Shown here: positions 45,990-57,866 of the stretch, piece by piece
How the letters are laid out: the number at the start of each line of letters is the position of its first letter
How positions within the stretch are numbered: the stretch's first letter is position 1
Assembly (NCBI GenBank): GCA_021613375.1
Contig: CM038704.1
Location: 29,444,082-29,508,081, forward strand
Length of the DNA: 64,000 nt
Direction of reading: 5' to 3'
Source: Megaleporinus macrocephalus
Taxonomy: Eukaryota > Chordata > Actinopteri > Characiformes > Anostomidae
Notes under the pieces: model-generated
What the model was told of the DNA's origin: nothing
Databases searched by the model: none
What the model saw: only the letters and a program-made list of their open reading frames with translations
Translations under genes and position numbers: made by a program

Positions 45990-46390
45990 AAACAAACACA
46001 CACACGCTTGTGGGGCCACTGCATAGACAGACATGCGTATATTTTCTGGACAAACCTTAACCAGAATTACAGCTAACCTTAAGCTTTGCATTATCCTTAA
46101 CCTTACCCTGACCTTTATGTTTAAGCTGGTCCCCACAAGGACGAAAGCTACCCACAGCTTGAGTATATAATACATGTTCTGGTCCCGCCCAGTGTGGCAT
46201 GAACCTGACACACACATGTTTGTTTCTGTGAGTTGTGGGGCCATTACATTGACTTCCATACATTTTTTGGAGATGTACCCAAACCTTGACCAGAACTGCT
46301 TAACCTTAACTTTAACCTGACCTTAAAATTTAAGGTCCCCACAATGTGACATTAGATCGACGTGAGTATATGAACACAGAGTGTGGCATA
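45990..46390. repeat. Two copies of a fish repeat with AACCTTAACC core
   Basis: TGTGGGGCCACTGCATAGAC, a CTTAACC-rich core and GGTCCCCACAAGGACGA, then a second copy from TGTGGGGCCATTACATTGAC to GGTCCCCACAATG. The same family as 14190-14420. Confidence 0.75.
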
Positions 46391-46487
46391 AACCACACAC
46401 ACATAGTCTACTTTCCTTATGAGGACTTTTCTAGGCAATTCTCTAGACAAGCTAGACATGTACATACACAAGATTGGTCACTACTGG

Positions 46488-46491
<4 letters not shown>

Positions 46492-46574
<83 letters not shown>
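46492..46574. repeat. (TA)n microsatellite, about 83 bp
   Basis: Pure TA/AT run directly before a SINE-type copy; gives a spurious Tyr-Ile open frame. Confidence 0.97.
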
Positions 46575-46577
<3 letters not shown>

Positions 46578-46601
46578 TTTTTTCTAATATGATAAAGTAG
46601 A

Positions 46602-46865
46602 AAAGGTGGTGTAGTGGTCAACACTGTCGTCTCACAGCAAGACGATCCAGGTTTGATTCTCGTTTAGGCACGTTCTGTGTTGAGTATGTATGTTCTGCCC
46701 GTGCTTAAGTGGGTTTCCTCCGGGTACTCTGGTTTTCTCCCACAGTCCAAACACCTGCATGGTGTACCCCGCCTTCACCCGATGACGCTGGGATTGGCTC
46801 CAGCCCCCACGTGACCCCGACTAGCGGGATTAAGCGTCAGATAATGGATGGATAGATGGGTGGAT
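46602..46865 (+). mobile_element. tRNA-like SINE-type fish repeat, copy 3
   Basis: Plus-strand copy: GGTGGTGTAGTGGTCAACAC, then GTGGGTTTCCTCCGGGTACT, then CGCTGGGATTGGCTCCAGCC and a tail of GGATGGAT units. The internal part present in copy 1 is deleted. Confidence 0.8.
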
Positions 46866-48339
46866 GGATGATAAAGCAGAAAAAAGTTGCTTAAATATAT
46901 AATATAATATATTATAATATAATGCTAATGAAGTGCCGGCCATGCAGTATGTTTTTTTTTTTTTTTGTATTTTCAAAGTTCCCAAAATATTATTTGGAAT
47001 TGTTATGTTTTCAAAATACCCATCAAAAAGTAGTTTTCAACAACTGGAATGGTCTCAGCTTATGTGTAATTTCTACATGTCTGTTAAAAATCATCCTGGA
47101 TGACTCTTCATAAAACTACAAGAGTGTGTAAACCTGGCATAAAGGCAAAGGTGAGCTGCCTTTAAGAATTTAAAATGTGTAGTCAATTGAATTTTTTGGT
47201 CATAGTGCAACTGTGTGTGTGTGTGTGTGTGTGTTTTTATTCCATAGTATAAAGTCTTTATGTTCGTATAGGAAATTAAGAACAAAAAATTATTGCTGTT
47301 AATAATTGTGTGGGGCTGCATGACATGAACAGAATAGCTTATTGTGAATATTGCGATATGCCTTTAAAATGTGTTTGCTCCATTCCTGATATAATGGTTA
47401 CAGATTATTTTAACCAGTTTAATGTATCGTGTGAACACCTTGATTCACCACAAAATCTCATTTGGGTCCTCAGAGGTTGCGTAGGATACTCACAGCTTTT
47501 AGTAAATTATAATGTGTTAAAGGCTAATTTGCTTATTAGAACCTTCTGTAATGGCCGGTATTCCAAAGCCAATATTGTGATAGTGATTATAGTTCCCTAG
47601 ATCCCTGCCTTATTATTCCTTCATCTGAGGGAATGCTGTTTTTTTTGTTTACCCCCTAAAACCAAATAAAACGCTTGTTTGGTTTGTCCTGTAGTGCGCA
47701 GTGTTTGTTCTCTTTGTGAAGTCAGCTGTCTGGGCCTGAATGGGGTGGAGAAAGAGATTGGCAGTGCGTCTGTTCTGGTGTCTGTTAGTGGAGTGATGAA
47801 TAGATTTGCGCGTGTGCGTGTGCCTGTGATTAATGTGGCTGTGTTAAATTGTCCTCTTGTGTTTCTCTATTAGTCTTAGCCTCGCCGGCCAGTCTTATAT
47901 GAATCATGCATTGCAGTGATGAATGAGCTGTTCAAGCTGTGTACTGTATGCTGAGGGGGGCAGACTAGACTGACCCGCACCGCAGGAACAGAGGAGCTTC
48001 ACACAGGACCCACCATCACTGCTCTTTACAGCCGCTGTGAGCTTAACGTTAGCGGGGGCTTGTAGAAGAGTGTGTATGCCATGTGTACACAGCCCATCAA
48101 GTTTCAGAATGTTTTCTTTGTTGGTTTCAAGAAATTGACGTTTTTAAACTATACTTACATTGATTTAGAAAGAAAACTGTTTGATTTATAAAGTTTGTCT
48201 TTCCAAAAAAAACAGCAAAATTAAAGAAGCAACTGACAAAAGCACTACTTTGGTAATAATATCAAAGCCCATTCATTACATTTCCCTGTTGTGTTTTGTA
48301 CATAACATTAATTAAGCCACTTCTGGGCAAAGACAGCTT

Positions 48340-49541
48340 TTAACAATAGTTTGGTTGGCCCTTCTTTTTTTTCTTACAAGAACGTGGTTTAAAAAAAAAC
48401 TTGTTTTAACTGATAAATTATAAGCTCTGACTGGGCCACTCCAAATGTGTATTTTAGTTTTGAGGTCATTTTGTAGTAGATGTAATTCGGTGTTTAGGGT
48501 CATTGTCCTGTTGCATCACCCAGTTGTTACTGGGCTTTAGCCAATGGACAGCAGCCCTGACACGATCCTGTAAAATACCTTAATAAATTTGGGAATTCAT
48601 TTTCCACTGTTGGAATGATGTTTTCACAATTCAGTCTTAGTTACATCAGTTCATCAGTACAACCTTTTCCCACTAGCATTTTGGAGTTTCAAATCAGAAT
48701 CGGAGAAGGAGCTGGAACAGGTGGTGGGTGGGGTGTGATGGGTAGGTGGAAATTTTCTCTACGCACTTAGTGGTTCTGGAAACATGCAGGTCCAGCAGTG
48801 TAGGCAGCTTGACACCAGTGATCTTCTCTGCAGTCTCTGGATGTCATGCTTTGTGCTGAGCTGCTCCACACTGTAAAGGACGTGGTGATGACGGACTCTA
48901 TGATGGCTGTGTAGAACTGCACCACCAACTCCTGAGGCAGGTTGAACTTCTGCAGTTGGCGCAAGAACAACATGCCCTGCTGGGCTCGTTTGATGATGTT
49001 GAGATGTTGCTGTCTCACTTCAGGTCTTTGGTGGTCTTTGGCAAATTTCATTCATACAACGATTTGTTTTTTTTTTTGTTTTTTGGAGAGCTGTGGCTTT
49101 ATCCATTTACTGTAGGCAAATCAACAATTACTGATCATCGACTTTCTAAGATGTCTTTTGCACGAGGCCCTGATACCTTAGCAGGTGCTTCTTTTGAATA
49201 GTGAAATCTGACTGGTTTTGTAAGTCAAAGTAGCTCTAACGTACCCCTCCAATCTTGTTTTATTGATTGGACTCCAGGTTTGCTATCGCCGAACTCCACT
49301 TGGCTTTGGTTAAAGTCGTTAGCCTGGAAGGTACACACTTTTTCTATCCTATACTCTGAATGTTTGAGTGATATATGAACTACGGGTAATGTGTTAACTA
49401 TGGGTAAAACAATACACTGTTTTTGTTCCATTACTTTACTTTTTTTATTGTAACTTATTAAAAAACAGATGCTATTTTGGGATGACTATTGACAAATGCA
49501 GTTAATTCTTAAGGATGCACATACTTTTCCAGCCACTGTAA
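48340..49541 (-). pseudogene. Tc1-like transposon relic, interrupted by a LINE fragment
   Basis: Minus-strand translation near 48470-48530 gives WVMQQDNDPKHR, the second-Asp motif of Tc1 transposases, but stops and frameshifts follow; EWPSQS-like codons are recognisable downstream. The far end (49510-49541) has AAGGATGCACATACTTTTCC followed by AGCCACTGTA, a terminal-repeat-like sequence. Between the two parts lies an L2-like LINE piece. The expected other terminal repeat is absent left of 48340. Confidence 0.75.
48735..49060 (-). pseudogene. L2/CR1-like LINE reverse transcriptase fragment
   Basis: Minus strand: LNIIKRAQQGMLFLRQLQKF followed by NLPQELVVQFYTAIIESV, typical of the C-terminal part of L2-type reverse transcriptases in fish (the KAQQRLFFLRQL and FYTAIIESVL type). 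A frameshift near 48850 moves the rest, with LPTLLDLHVSRTTKC, to another frame. A dead 5'-truncated copy. Confidence 0.8.
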
Positions 49542-49767
49542 GTGCAGAGATCAGATAATGATTGTATTTTAATGTTGTAGGAAATGTCACATAAATGGAA
49601 TTCTGAAGTGGTACATGAATGGTTTGTCTAGTGAAATGGATGGCCCGTACATGAACACCAGCAGTGTGGCAATGTCAGAAATAGTTTATTCATTAGATTC
49701 TCTAGATAGAAATGTATTATTTGGCTCCATTCTCGTCACGCTCTCCAACCCAAATATCCTGACCTGG

Positions 49768-49769
<2 letters not shown>

Positions 49770-49831
<62 letters not shown>
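49770..49831. repeat. (TG)n followed by (GA)n
   Basis: About 51 bp of TG then 12 bp of GA. A shorter TG run is at 47212-47234. Confidence 0.97.
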
Positions 49832-49919
49832 AAGGCAGACATTTGTGAGGCTTTATTAGCTACACCTCCTCATATATGCACTCACTGTCCATTTCTCAGC
49901 TCCATATGGTGCACATTTG

Positions 49920-50040
49920 TAATTCTACAGTGTCTGATCCACTCATACCAGCACTAATTGTAGAATTACAAAGGTGCACTATGGTAATTTATGGAGCAGA
50001 TAAACTGGACTGTAAATTTAGATACAAAGGAAGTGAACTG
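49920..50040. repeat. Fragment of the MITE-like repeat of 32.1 kb
   Basis: TTCTACAGTGTCTGATCC, TCATACCAGCAC, TTGTAGAATTACAAAGGTGC and GGAGCAGATAAACTGGAC follow the order seen at 32220-32510, with deletions. Confidence 0.6.
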
Positions 50041-53000
50041 AAGGTATATATGTGATATATAATCATTACATATATGTACAGAACGGGTGAGCGTGTGCAC
50101 ATGGGTGGGTGTTTTTACCATTCCCAAAATTCAATCAGAGCTTCTCCTGCGCCCAGGAAAAAACGAGGTGTGACATTTGACCATTAGCAGTAGCGTGTTT
50201 GGAAGGTGCTCAGGCTTGGCTGTTGTTGTGGTATTGATTGAGTGGTGATGGAGCTGATTTTGGGGATAATAATGGAGAGGTTTCTTTTTCACTCTGTAAA
50301 CTTGCGCAGACTTTCTGACCTGCACTGCTTAAAACTCACTGTGAGTCCTGCACGCAGATGTGCTGAATCGCCATTGGCAGAGGATAGCCATAAATAATTC
50401 AGGGCGCTCTCACACCTGACCTGACGTCTTGGCAAAGAACAGGGTTTCTCTTCGTGCCGTTCTCGAGCTTTAGAGTAATCCAAGTAGCTCCGGTGATATC
50501 CTTCTTACAAAGTCAGCTAGAATCATTGCCTCATTGTTTAAAAAAAGAATCCAAATCACTTTATTGGCCGGGCACACGTGCACTTTTGGTGGAAACGGTG
50601 CTCACTTAATGGGTAGTAGAGAATACAAATGATAAACAAATAATGCAAAATGAATACACATCGCAAATTATCCATGTTCCCATTATAGTGCTGGGAGATA
50701 TATAGTCTGTACTGTACTGGTATTGTTCTCACAGCAATATTGATTTTTCTCCTGTGTCCAGAGTCAGAGCGGATGGAAAACAACCACTTGTTCATGCGAA
50801 GTGTAGGATGCGTCTTTTGGCTTTCGGCTTGTTGGCTCAGGTTGGTTCTCTATCTACGGAGGTCATTGGACATGTGGTGGTTCCCTCATAGCGTTGTGGA
50901 AACCAGTTTAGCTTTTTCTGTTTTTATTTTTAGAATAATTAATGTTTCATTTTCCACTCCATCTGTATAAGCCTTTGATAAAAACTCCAGGTTTTTCCAC
51001 ACCTTCCAGTTGACAGATGGCTTGACAGATGCTTGATTTCCCTTGAATTAGTGGACTGAAAGGTCACTCCAGATAAGATGTGAAGGTGGTTTCAACTTTA
51101 CCTTGGTGCCGGAGCCGGTTGAAGCTACAAAGTGACAAAACAGCTGTTCTATAAAATGCTTTTAATGGACCAAACAAGGTATCTACTGTTGTGTATTTAA
51201 CTATTTTATAAAGAGGTTTGTTAAAAAAAGCGTATGTGCAATGTTGAAACAAGGCGACGTATTGCATAATATATTGATTGTTAATTATTGTGGTTTGTAA
51301 TACTGATATCAGAGAAGGCAGCAATGTAGAAACGAGGCCTGTTGCCAGTTGCCTTATGCTTTTTTGTGTGCCAAGAGCATCTTGAACCACCTCAGGTGTT
51401 CCAGGTAAGTTTCTGTGTGTTTTTTTTCTTTTATGAATCAAGATGTTTAAATCACTTTGGTTACAAATCATCTTTAACCACAATTATTTTGCTGCAAAAG
51501 CTCAGAAATGTGAAGCAATTTCAGTGTTTTATAATATAATGTTTATTAGGGGAATATTAAGATATTAGGGAAGTTTCAAGAGACTTGAATATCACAGGTT
51601 TAAGTTTTGTGATAATGTAAACATGCACAAGTAACATAGGGGTGCAATGCAACACTCTGTAATGCTAATTCAGGAAGATGTAGCCACAACTTAATATTGT
51701 ATTAGAGATGCATTGATGCTGGTATCTGGTATCAGGTCTGGTATCGACTTGATTCTGTGCTCATTTACTTGTACTCAACCTCTTAAAATTCACTGATAGT
51801 GTGTTACCACCTGATATCTGATATGTGTGGTAGGCCTAGTGAATGCTGCTACGCTGACGCACAAATGACTCAGGCTGGTGGAGATAGAGAGTCTGCTCAG
51901 ACAGTAAAGTGGGGCACAAAGTTGTTTGTCACTTTAAACATTCTGCGTTGCCATATTCCCACCAGGCATGCACTGTCTGATTTTAGCCTGCAACATGTTC
52001 ACAGCTGCTTTCCCAATACAGGTGGTGACCCACAGGCTGACAACATGGAGGCGAAATGTGGTTGACCTTTGTGACCTACCTTCACATATGCTACTTTGCT
52101 GTATTTGATTTTAAACGATTCATTTTTTTTTTTTACTGTTTCTGTTAAATAGGTTATCGAGAGACCGTGTTGTCGTACTGTGTACATCAGCCTCTGTGTT
52201 TAGTTTCAGTGGACGGTGCACTTAGCCAAGCTGCTTTGCTTAGTTTCCCAGCATGTTTGCTCACTACTTGGATGTGCAGTGTGTTACTGAATTATATACA
52301 TACACGGGACTGTCTGCAGAAGCAGCGTTTCATGTGGCATCTCGGTTGGACCAAGAGCTCTCTTACAGTGTGAGCATATACATCATAAGCTTTGTCTGCT
52401 CATGATGGTCTGTTCAAACTTGCAGTGTGATTCACCAAAGAACAAGGTTCTGCAATCACACAGTGTTTGTCTGGCTTTAGAGGGCATTAACTACAGCTCA
52501 ATCAGCCAAACAAAAGACTTCAACAAGACTTAAAACTTCACAAATTAGCTCCTCGGATGCATTAGCCTCATATGTGCTTCCTGCTGTGCTTTGAACTCAT
52601 TTACATTCACAACAGCTACTTAAATCTTAAGTGGGTAATTAATTATGGTATCGTCAGTACTCTCTATTGTCAAGTTGCAAAAACCATGTACTCTTACTTG
52701 GCCTGGAAAAAAAGGTACATTGGTGCACGTTAGGTGGACCATGGTCTTTCGGGGAATTCATTTATTTATTTTTTTTTTGGTCGACTGTTTTTCTGACCAT
52801 TATATTTTATGACCAGGTGATGTGTTTTTATGAACGGCATTCTTCTTTCACGTACAGAGTGCAGAATCTCAACTTCCGCTGGATCCATCAAAGGGAAGTA
52901 AAAATACAATTAGCTCTGTGGAAGAACCCCCCGCAGGAGTCTGGAGTGACTCACAGCTCAGCCCCTATTAGCCTCCCATTCACACCCTTGTCCTCGTACT

Positions 53001-56000
53001 TCCGCAAGACCACAGCAGTGTCTGCAGCCGCCTGATCCCACACAAAAGTGAAAATGACTTTGACTTTGTCGCTGCTGTTCTGGTGTCCAAAGCTCCATAG
53101 AGCTCCCAGTTGTATTATTCATATCTCGTCTTTGCAGGGGCATCTGAGGTTAGACGCTATTAATACCCATGATTGCTCGCTCGTGTTTCTGCTCCATTGT
53201 TTCCTCGATAGAGTTCTGTTGATGTCTCTTCATTGGAATGTGGCTTGTGACTTATAATTAATTTTACATCTGTTGTCCAACTGCTGTTCTTTTGGAAGCT
53301 TTGCTGTCTTGATTATTGCAATAAAGAGGTCTTTGTAGTTTTGCACAAAAGCTACATGGATCCTCTGTCCTACTCTTGAAAGGCTTAGACGTCCCAGGCC
53401 AATGAGTCACTTAATGAAATGCAAGGCTTGAGAATGGTGCCACTCAGCAGCTTGTTAGGCTTCTGTTGTCTGTCTTGCTCTCGTGTTCGTTAGTGAGTGC
53501 GTTCAGGTCCTTTTTGTTAATTGTTCATTTTAAGTTTATTGATTGTAAAAAACAAAAAACAAAAAAAAACATTGCATTGTGATTTGAAGGTAAGAAGGTA
53601 ATCTGAGGATTCCAGCTACACCAACAGTATAGTGAAGTTCTTTTAATATGATATGACCAGAGATTGACGAAGTGCACAGCGTTATCACTTGAGTAACAGT
53701 ATAGATACTTCTGATGAGATATCACTCCAATACTGGTGAAAGTTATTCAGTACTCGGTTTTACGAATATTTAGGTTTTTAAAAGTTCAAATTCTTTCAAT
53801 GTCAACCCATTAATAAATAAATGCATCCTGGTTTATTTTAGAAAATGTTAGGTAATGTAAATGCATTGTTACCCCAGTAACAGGGCTGTGCATATTTGAT
53901 TTTACGATTAAATTATTACCTGTTTAGTCAGCAGCAGTTAACTTGCCATTTTCATGCATTCATTAACATTTTGTTCACAATTGTCAAGTCACATCTCATA
54001 TCTGCTGCGGTGAATGTGATTGTGTGCATCACAGCCACCTGTGGAAGAAATTAGAAGAACACAGCGCTTGAATGTGTGCATGAGCCAGATGAGGACATAA
54101 CATTAGTCCCAAGAAGACAATTTGGCAAGCGAATCCATGGAAATCCATCCAAAGTCATTTGTGCATCCATAGCATAATAACTACTATGAGCGCAGACTAC
54201 TTAGCTTCTAATGTTTACTGGAATTAAATATTTACATACCATGACATGCTTTTTTTTTAATGGTGAATTGAATTTGAATGTCAGTTTATATGCTGTAAAT
54301 AGAGCAAACATTTAAAACAATGTAAATCTTCGTTTAAACATCTCAACCACAAGTTCCTCACTAGAACACACATGACCATATCTGAACTCCTTATTCTATT
54401 GTAACTATTATAATTATCTGTAACCTATTATCTTATCTGTTATAACCTATTATGTTATCTGCTGTAGTAGTACTGTAGTATTAGCCACCTTTTCAAGCTC
54501 CAAGTATAACCATTACAGAATGCAGTTTGAACTAGACTTGTGGAGTAGAGGAGTAATTTACTGTGAGGGTGTGTTTCTCCTGAAATGTCCACAATATGGT
54601 TGATGACATGTAGAAAAATAATTTGTTCACTGACTTCAAAGCAGTGAGTAATAATAAGCTCCATATAAATGCAGAGGAGTTATAAATACAGTATATGTCT
54701 TTTAAATGTACTAAAGTAAATGTCATACACCACATTACAGTACAGTACAGTACTCAAGTCAGTGCACGTTGTTACTGTCTACAGCTGGATATGACTGGAA
54801 CAGTGGCGTCTCTGTTTAATTCTACATCTAAACTGAAATCTAATCTTATGGCATGTTGTTTGCCAAAGTTAAGGCCAATCACTAAACTTTCACTCTGTAA
54901 ACCATAATCTGCTCATGTTTGTTGGGGATATGGGATCTCTTGCCTCAGGGGAAATTGCTGATAGCTATTACACATAATGAGAATGTAGGCTCTTTAACAT
55001 GGCTTCAAAATTGGTATAGAGATTATGTCCACACACACTTTAACCTTTGAATTATAATAGAGCCTCTTAACATCATCCAAAATCTGCTTGTTTTTCTTTC
55101 TGCTCCTATGCCAGTTTTGCTGAGCTTATTTTGGTAAACTGCTGTGCTATTGAGACGTGTGGGAACTGATCCAGCTGCCCTGTGGTTAGCTTGGCATCAA
55201 AGGACCCCTCCTGCTTGGTCTCTAAGGTAGATTATCTGTAAGGGAGGTGGTGGCAAGTTGCCATCGTGCAAGACAGTTGGGTGGTTTTCTGAAGTTTCCA
55301 GAGTCGCTGTGACCTTTGTTTGTCCTCTTGTGCTGCTGGTTTGCTAACCGTGTGTATACATTTATTGTTTTTCCTTTTTATTTCCCCCAAATTATTAATA
55401 AGCATCAGATTCAACCGAGAATTCTTCTTGCTCCTTTGGGTGATTTTAGAGAGGTAGAAAAGAGAGGACATATATATATATATATTTCTAAGGTGGATCT
55501 ACTTAGTAGTATATCAACATTTTTAATGTTTAATGACTGTAGTTAAAACACTAGGTGAAATACCTTTTTGCTTATATGTGTAAGTATCCATGTACAGGCT
55601 GTACAGTGCAACAATATTGACTGAAATTCCATCACACACATTTAAATAATTTTTAATTTTAAGACTTTGGGTCACATTTTGAAATGTGTAACTCATAGGC
55701 TTTACTGCATTACTGCTGGTATGGATGTCCTTGCGCTCATAGAGATGCAGAAATAGTAGTAATAGTGATACTACAGAAATAATAATAGCTCTAATAATGT
55801 CCTCTGAAAATGGGTTCTGGAGATTTCACAGCAGGAACGTTTAAATTAGAGATCTTTCACATGATGTTTCTGTTCTTTAGTGGTTAAAATGACAGATGGT
55901 AAATGTATGTATACTTTGTTAAGAAACATTTAATACAGTTTAAGGTAATAATGTTCATTTGTGCTGTGATACTTGTGACTTTTGCACCACTGACACTAAA

Positions 56001-57149
56001 TGCTGTCAGAATGTACATATAACCCTGTGATGTTATCTGAACATCAGTGCTAGTTTTATGTAACATAATCAATGAGCTGCATTCTATAAAGATCTAATCG
56101 AAAATGTGGCAGTGTTTTTCTGTCTTTATGTAGTTGTGGTCTTAGCCATCACACCTTCTGTCAAACCTCTCTGTCAAAAAAAACCTAGACATGATAAATA
56201 CTAAATGCCAAAGTACTGTAAACTACAACATAATTAAAACATCAGACATTTTTGTTTTAGTGTTGTTGATATTTCAAAGCTGTCTTTGGGATGGACATTG
56301 GAAACTAGAATGACCACTGTAGCACTTCCTTGGAGAGAATGCTGAGGGAATATTGTGTTGAGCAGCGGCTTTAGGCAATCACGTTTTTATTTTTTTCAGT
56401 TATGTATGTAAACGGCTATCTCTGTGGCACCATTAAAATGCTGGAAGAACCATGAAGATGGAAACAATTAGTGGTATTTGCCTGGGCAAATAGACTAACA
56501 CATGTTAGGTATAGTATAACAATGCATTGTAATGTCGTGATCTTGCAGTATTTTAAATGTAAATGAATCCAGCGTCATTAACTAAACTGAATCATGAGCT
56601 GAACAAACTGAACTTATCTATCACTCTTTATGTTTGTGTAGTAATGGGACAGAACTCTACAATAGTTGGCCTATCGCTACAAAATCCCAGCTCAGGTTTT
56701 ATAACGCTGGCATGTCTTTACTAGAAAGATGTTGAGATTTGCTGTTTGATGTTTGTATGTGAACAGCGGGATGATAAACTATGACTTCACTCACATTCTT
56801 TAGCAATAACGTTGTGAGAGCTACACACGTGATTAAAAGAGTTAGAAACCATGCGCACACACACACAGCGAGGTCTGTTTACTCAATAAGACTTATGGCA
56901 TGTTTGTTTCCCGTCTTCACTTGTAATTAGAATCAATCTGTTGTGGTATTATTGATCTTGCTGTGAATGTGATCCTGACTCCTGGATGCGAGGTGACTAA
57001 TCTTTGCTGTTCACGCTCTCTTAATATTTGTTGCTTGCAGGATAATTGCCCTGTTAAACAGATGAATGAATAGTTCCCCTTAATGTTTTCTTTGTGTTCT
57101 AACAGCATTTACAATTAGGGCAGACTGTAGGTACAAACTAGATTTGAAA

Positions 57150-57330
57150 TGGAGTGTGCTTTGGCTTTTTGACCAGCAGTGTTTCAGATTGTCCAATCAA
57201 GACCTTAAAAAGCTGCATTAGCTGTATGTTTGGGATCATTGGCTTGCTGCAAGGTACAATGCCATCCAGTGAGCCACCTGCGTTAGCATTACAGAGGAAA
57301 TCAATCATTTGTAGAGGTGCGCTATTGACT
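57150..57330 (-). pseudogene. Tc1-like transposase fragment
   Basis: Minus-strand frame at about 57255-57220 reads LQQANDPKHTA, the Tc1 QQDNDPKHTA motif with the catalytic Asp replaced by Ala. Only a small part of the element is recognisable. Confidence 0.7.
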
Positions 57331-57847
57331 AAAATGCAGGCTTTAGGTATGGTAGTCCATCATCAGATATCAGTTAAACGTCTGTCTGATGTCAATTAAT
57401 ATTTTTCTGATATAGGTACCGTATTGACAGCGATACTGGCACTTAAATATGGGACTATGTCTTCAAATAGACAATACTGGCTATGACACATGATGCTCTG
57501 ATGCTACGAGCTCAGCAGTAGATGACGCTTCACTGCAATAATAAACCACCTACTGCAAAAATAGGTTTTCTTAAGCATTTAACACTGTTCTTTTCAAAAT
57601 AAGATACTGCTATTAGCAGAAATACAGGCTAATCTCATCTGTTCATAAATGATTGCAGCAGAACTCTAGGTGGAGTCTGTCCAGCAGTTAATGCACCAAA
57701 CATTTTTTACACAGCTGATTTATTTATTTATTTTTAGATACACGCTGGCCTGTTTTAGATTGTGTGTGGCACTTCATTGTTCATCAAATTGACATCAGAC
57801 ACCAAAAGACCTATTAAGCGTTTGCCATTTTTTTTCTCTCTCTCTCC

Positions 57848-57866
57848 TTTTTTTTTTTTTTTTTTT
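57848..57866. repeat. T19 run after (TC)n
   Basis: A CT-rich stretch then T19. Sequence right after it (57890-58140) is unusually complex and CpG-containing. Confidence 0.9.
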
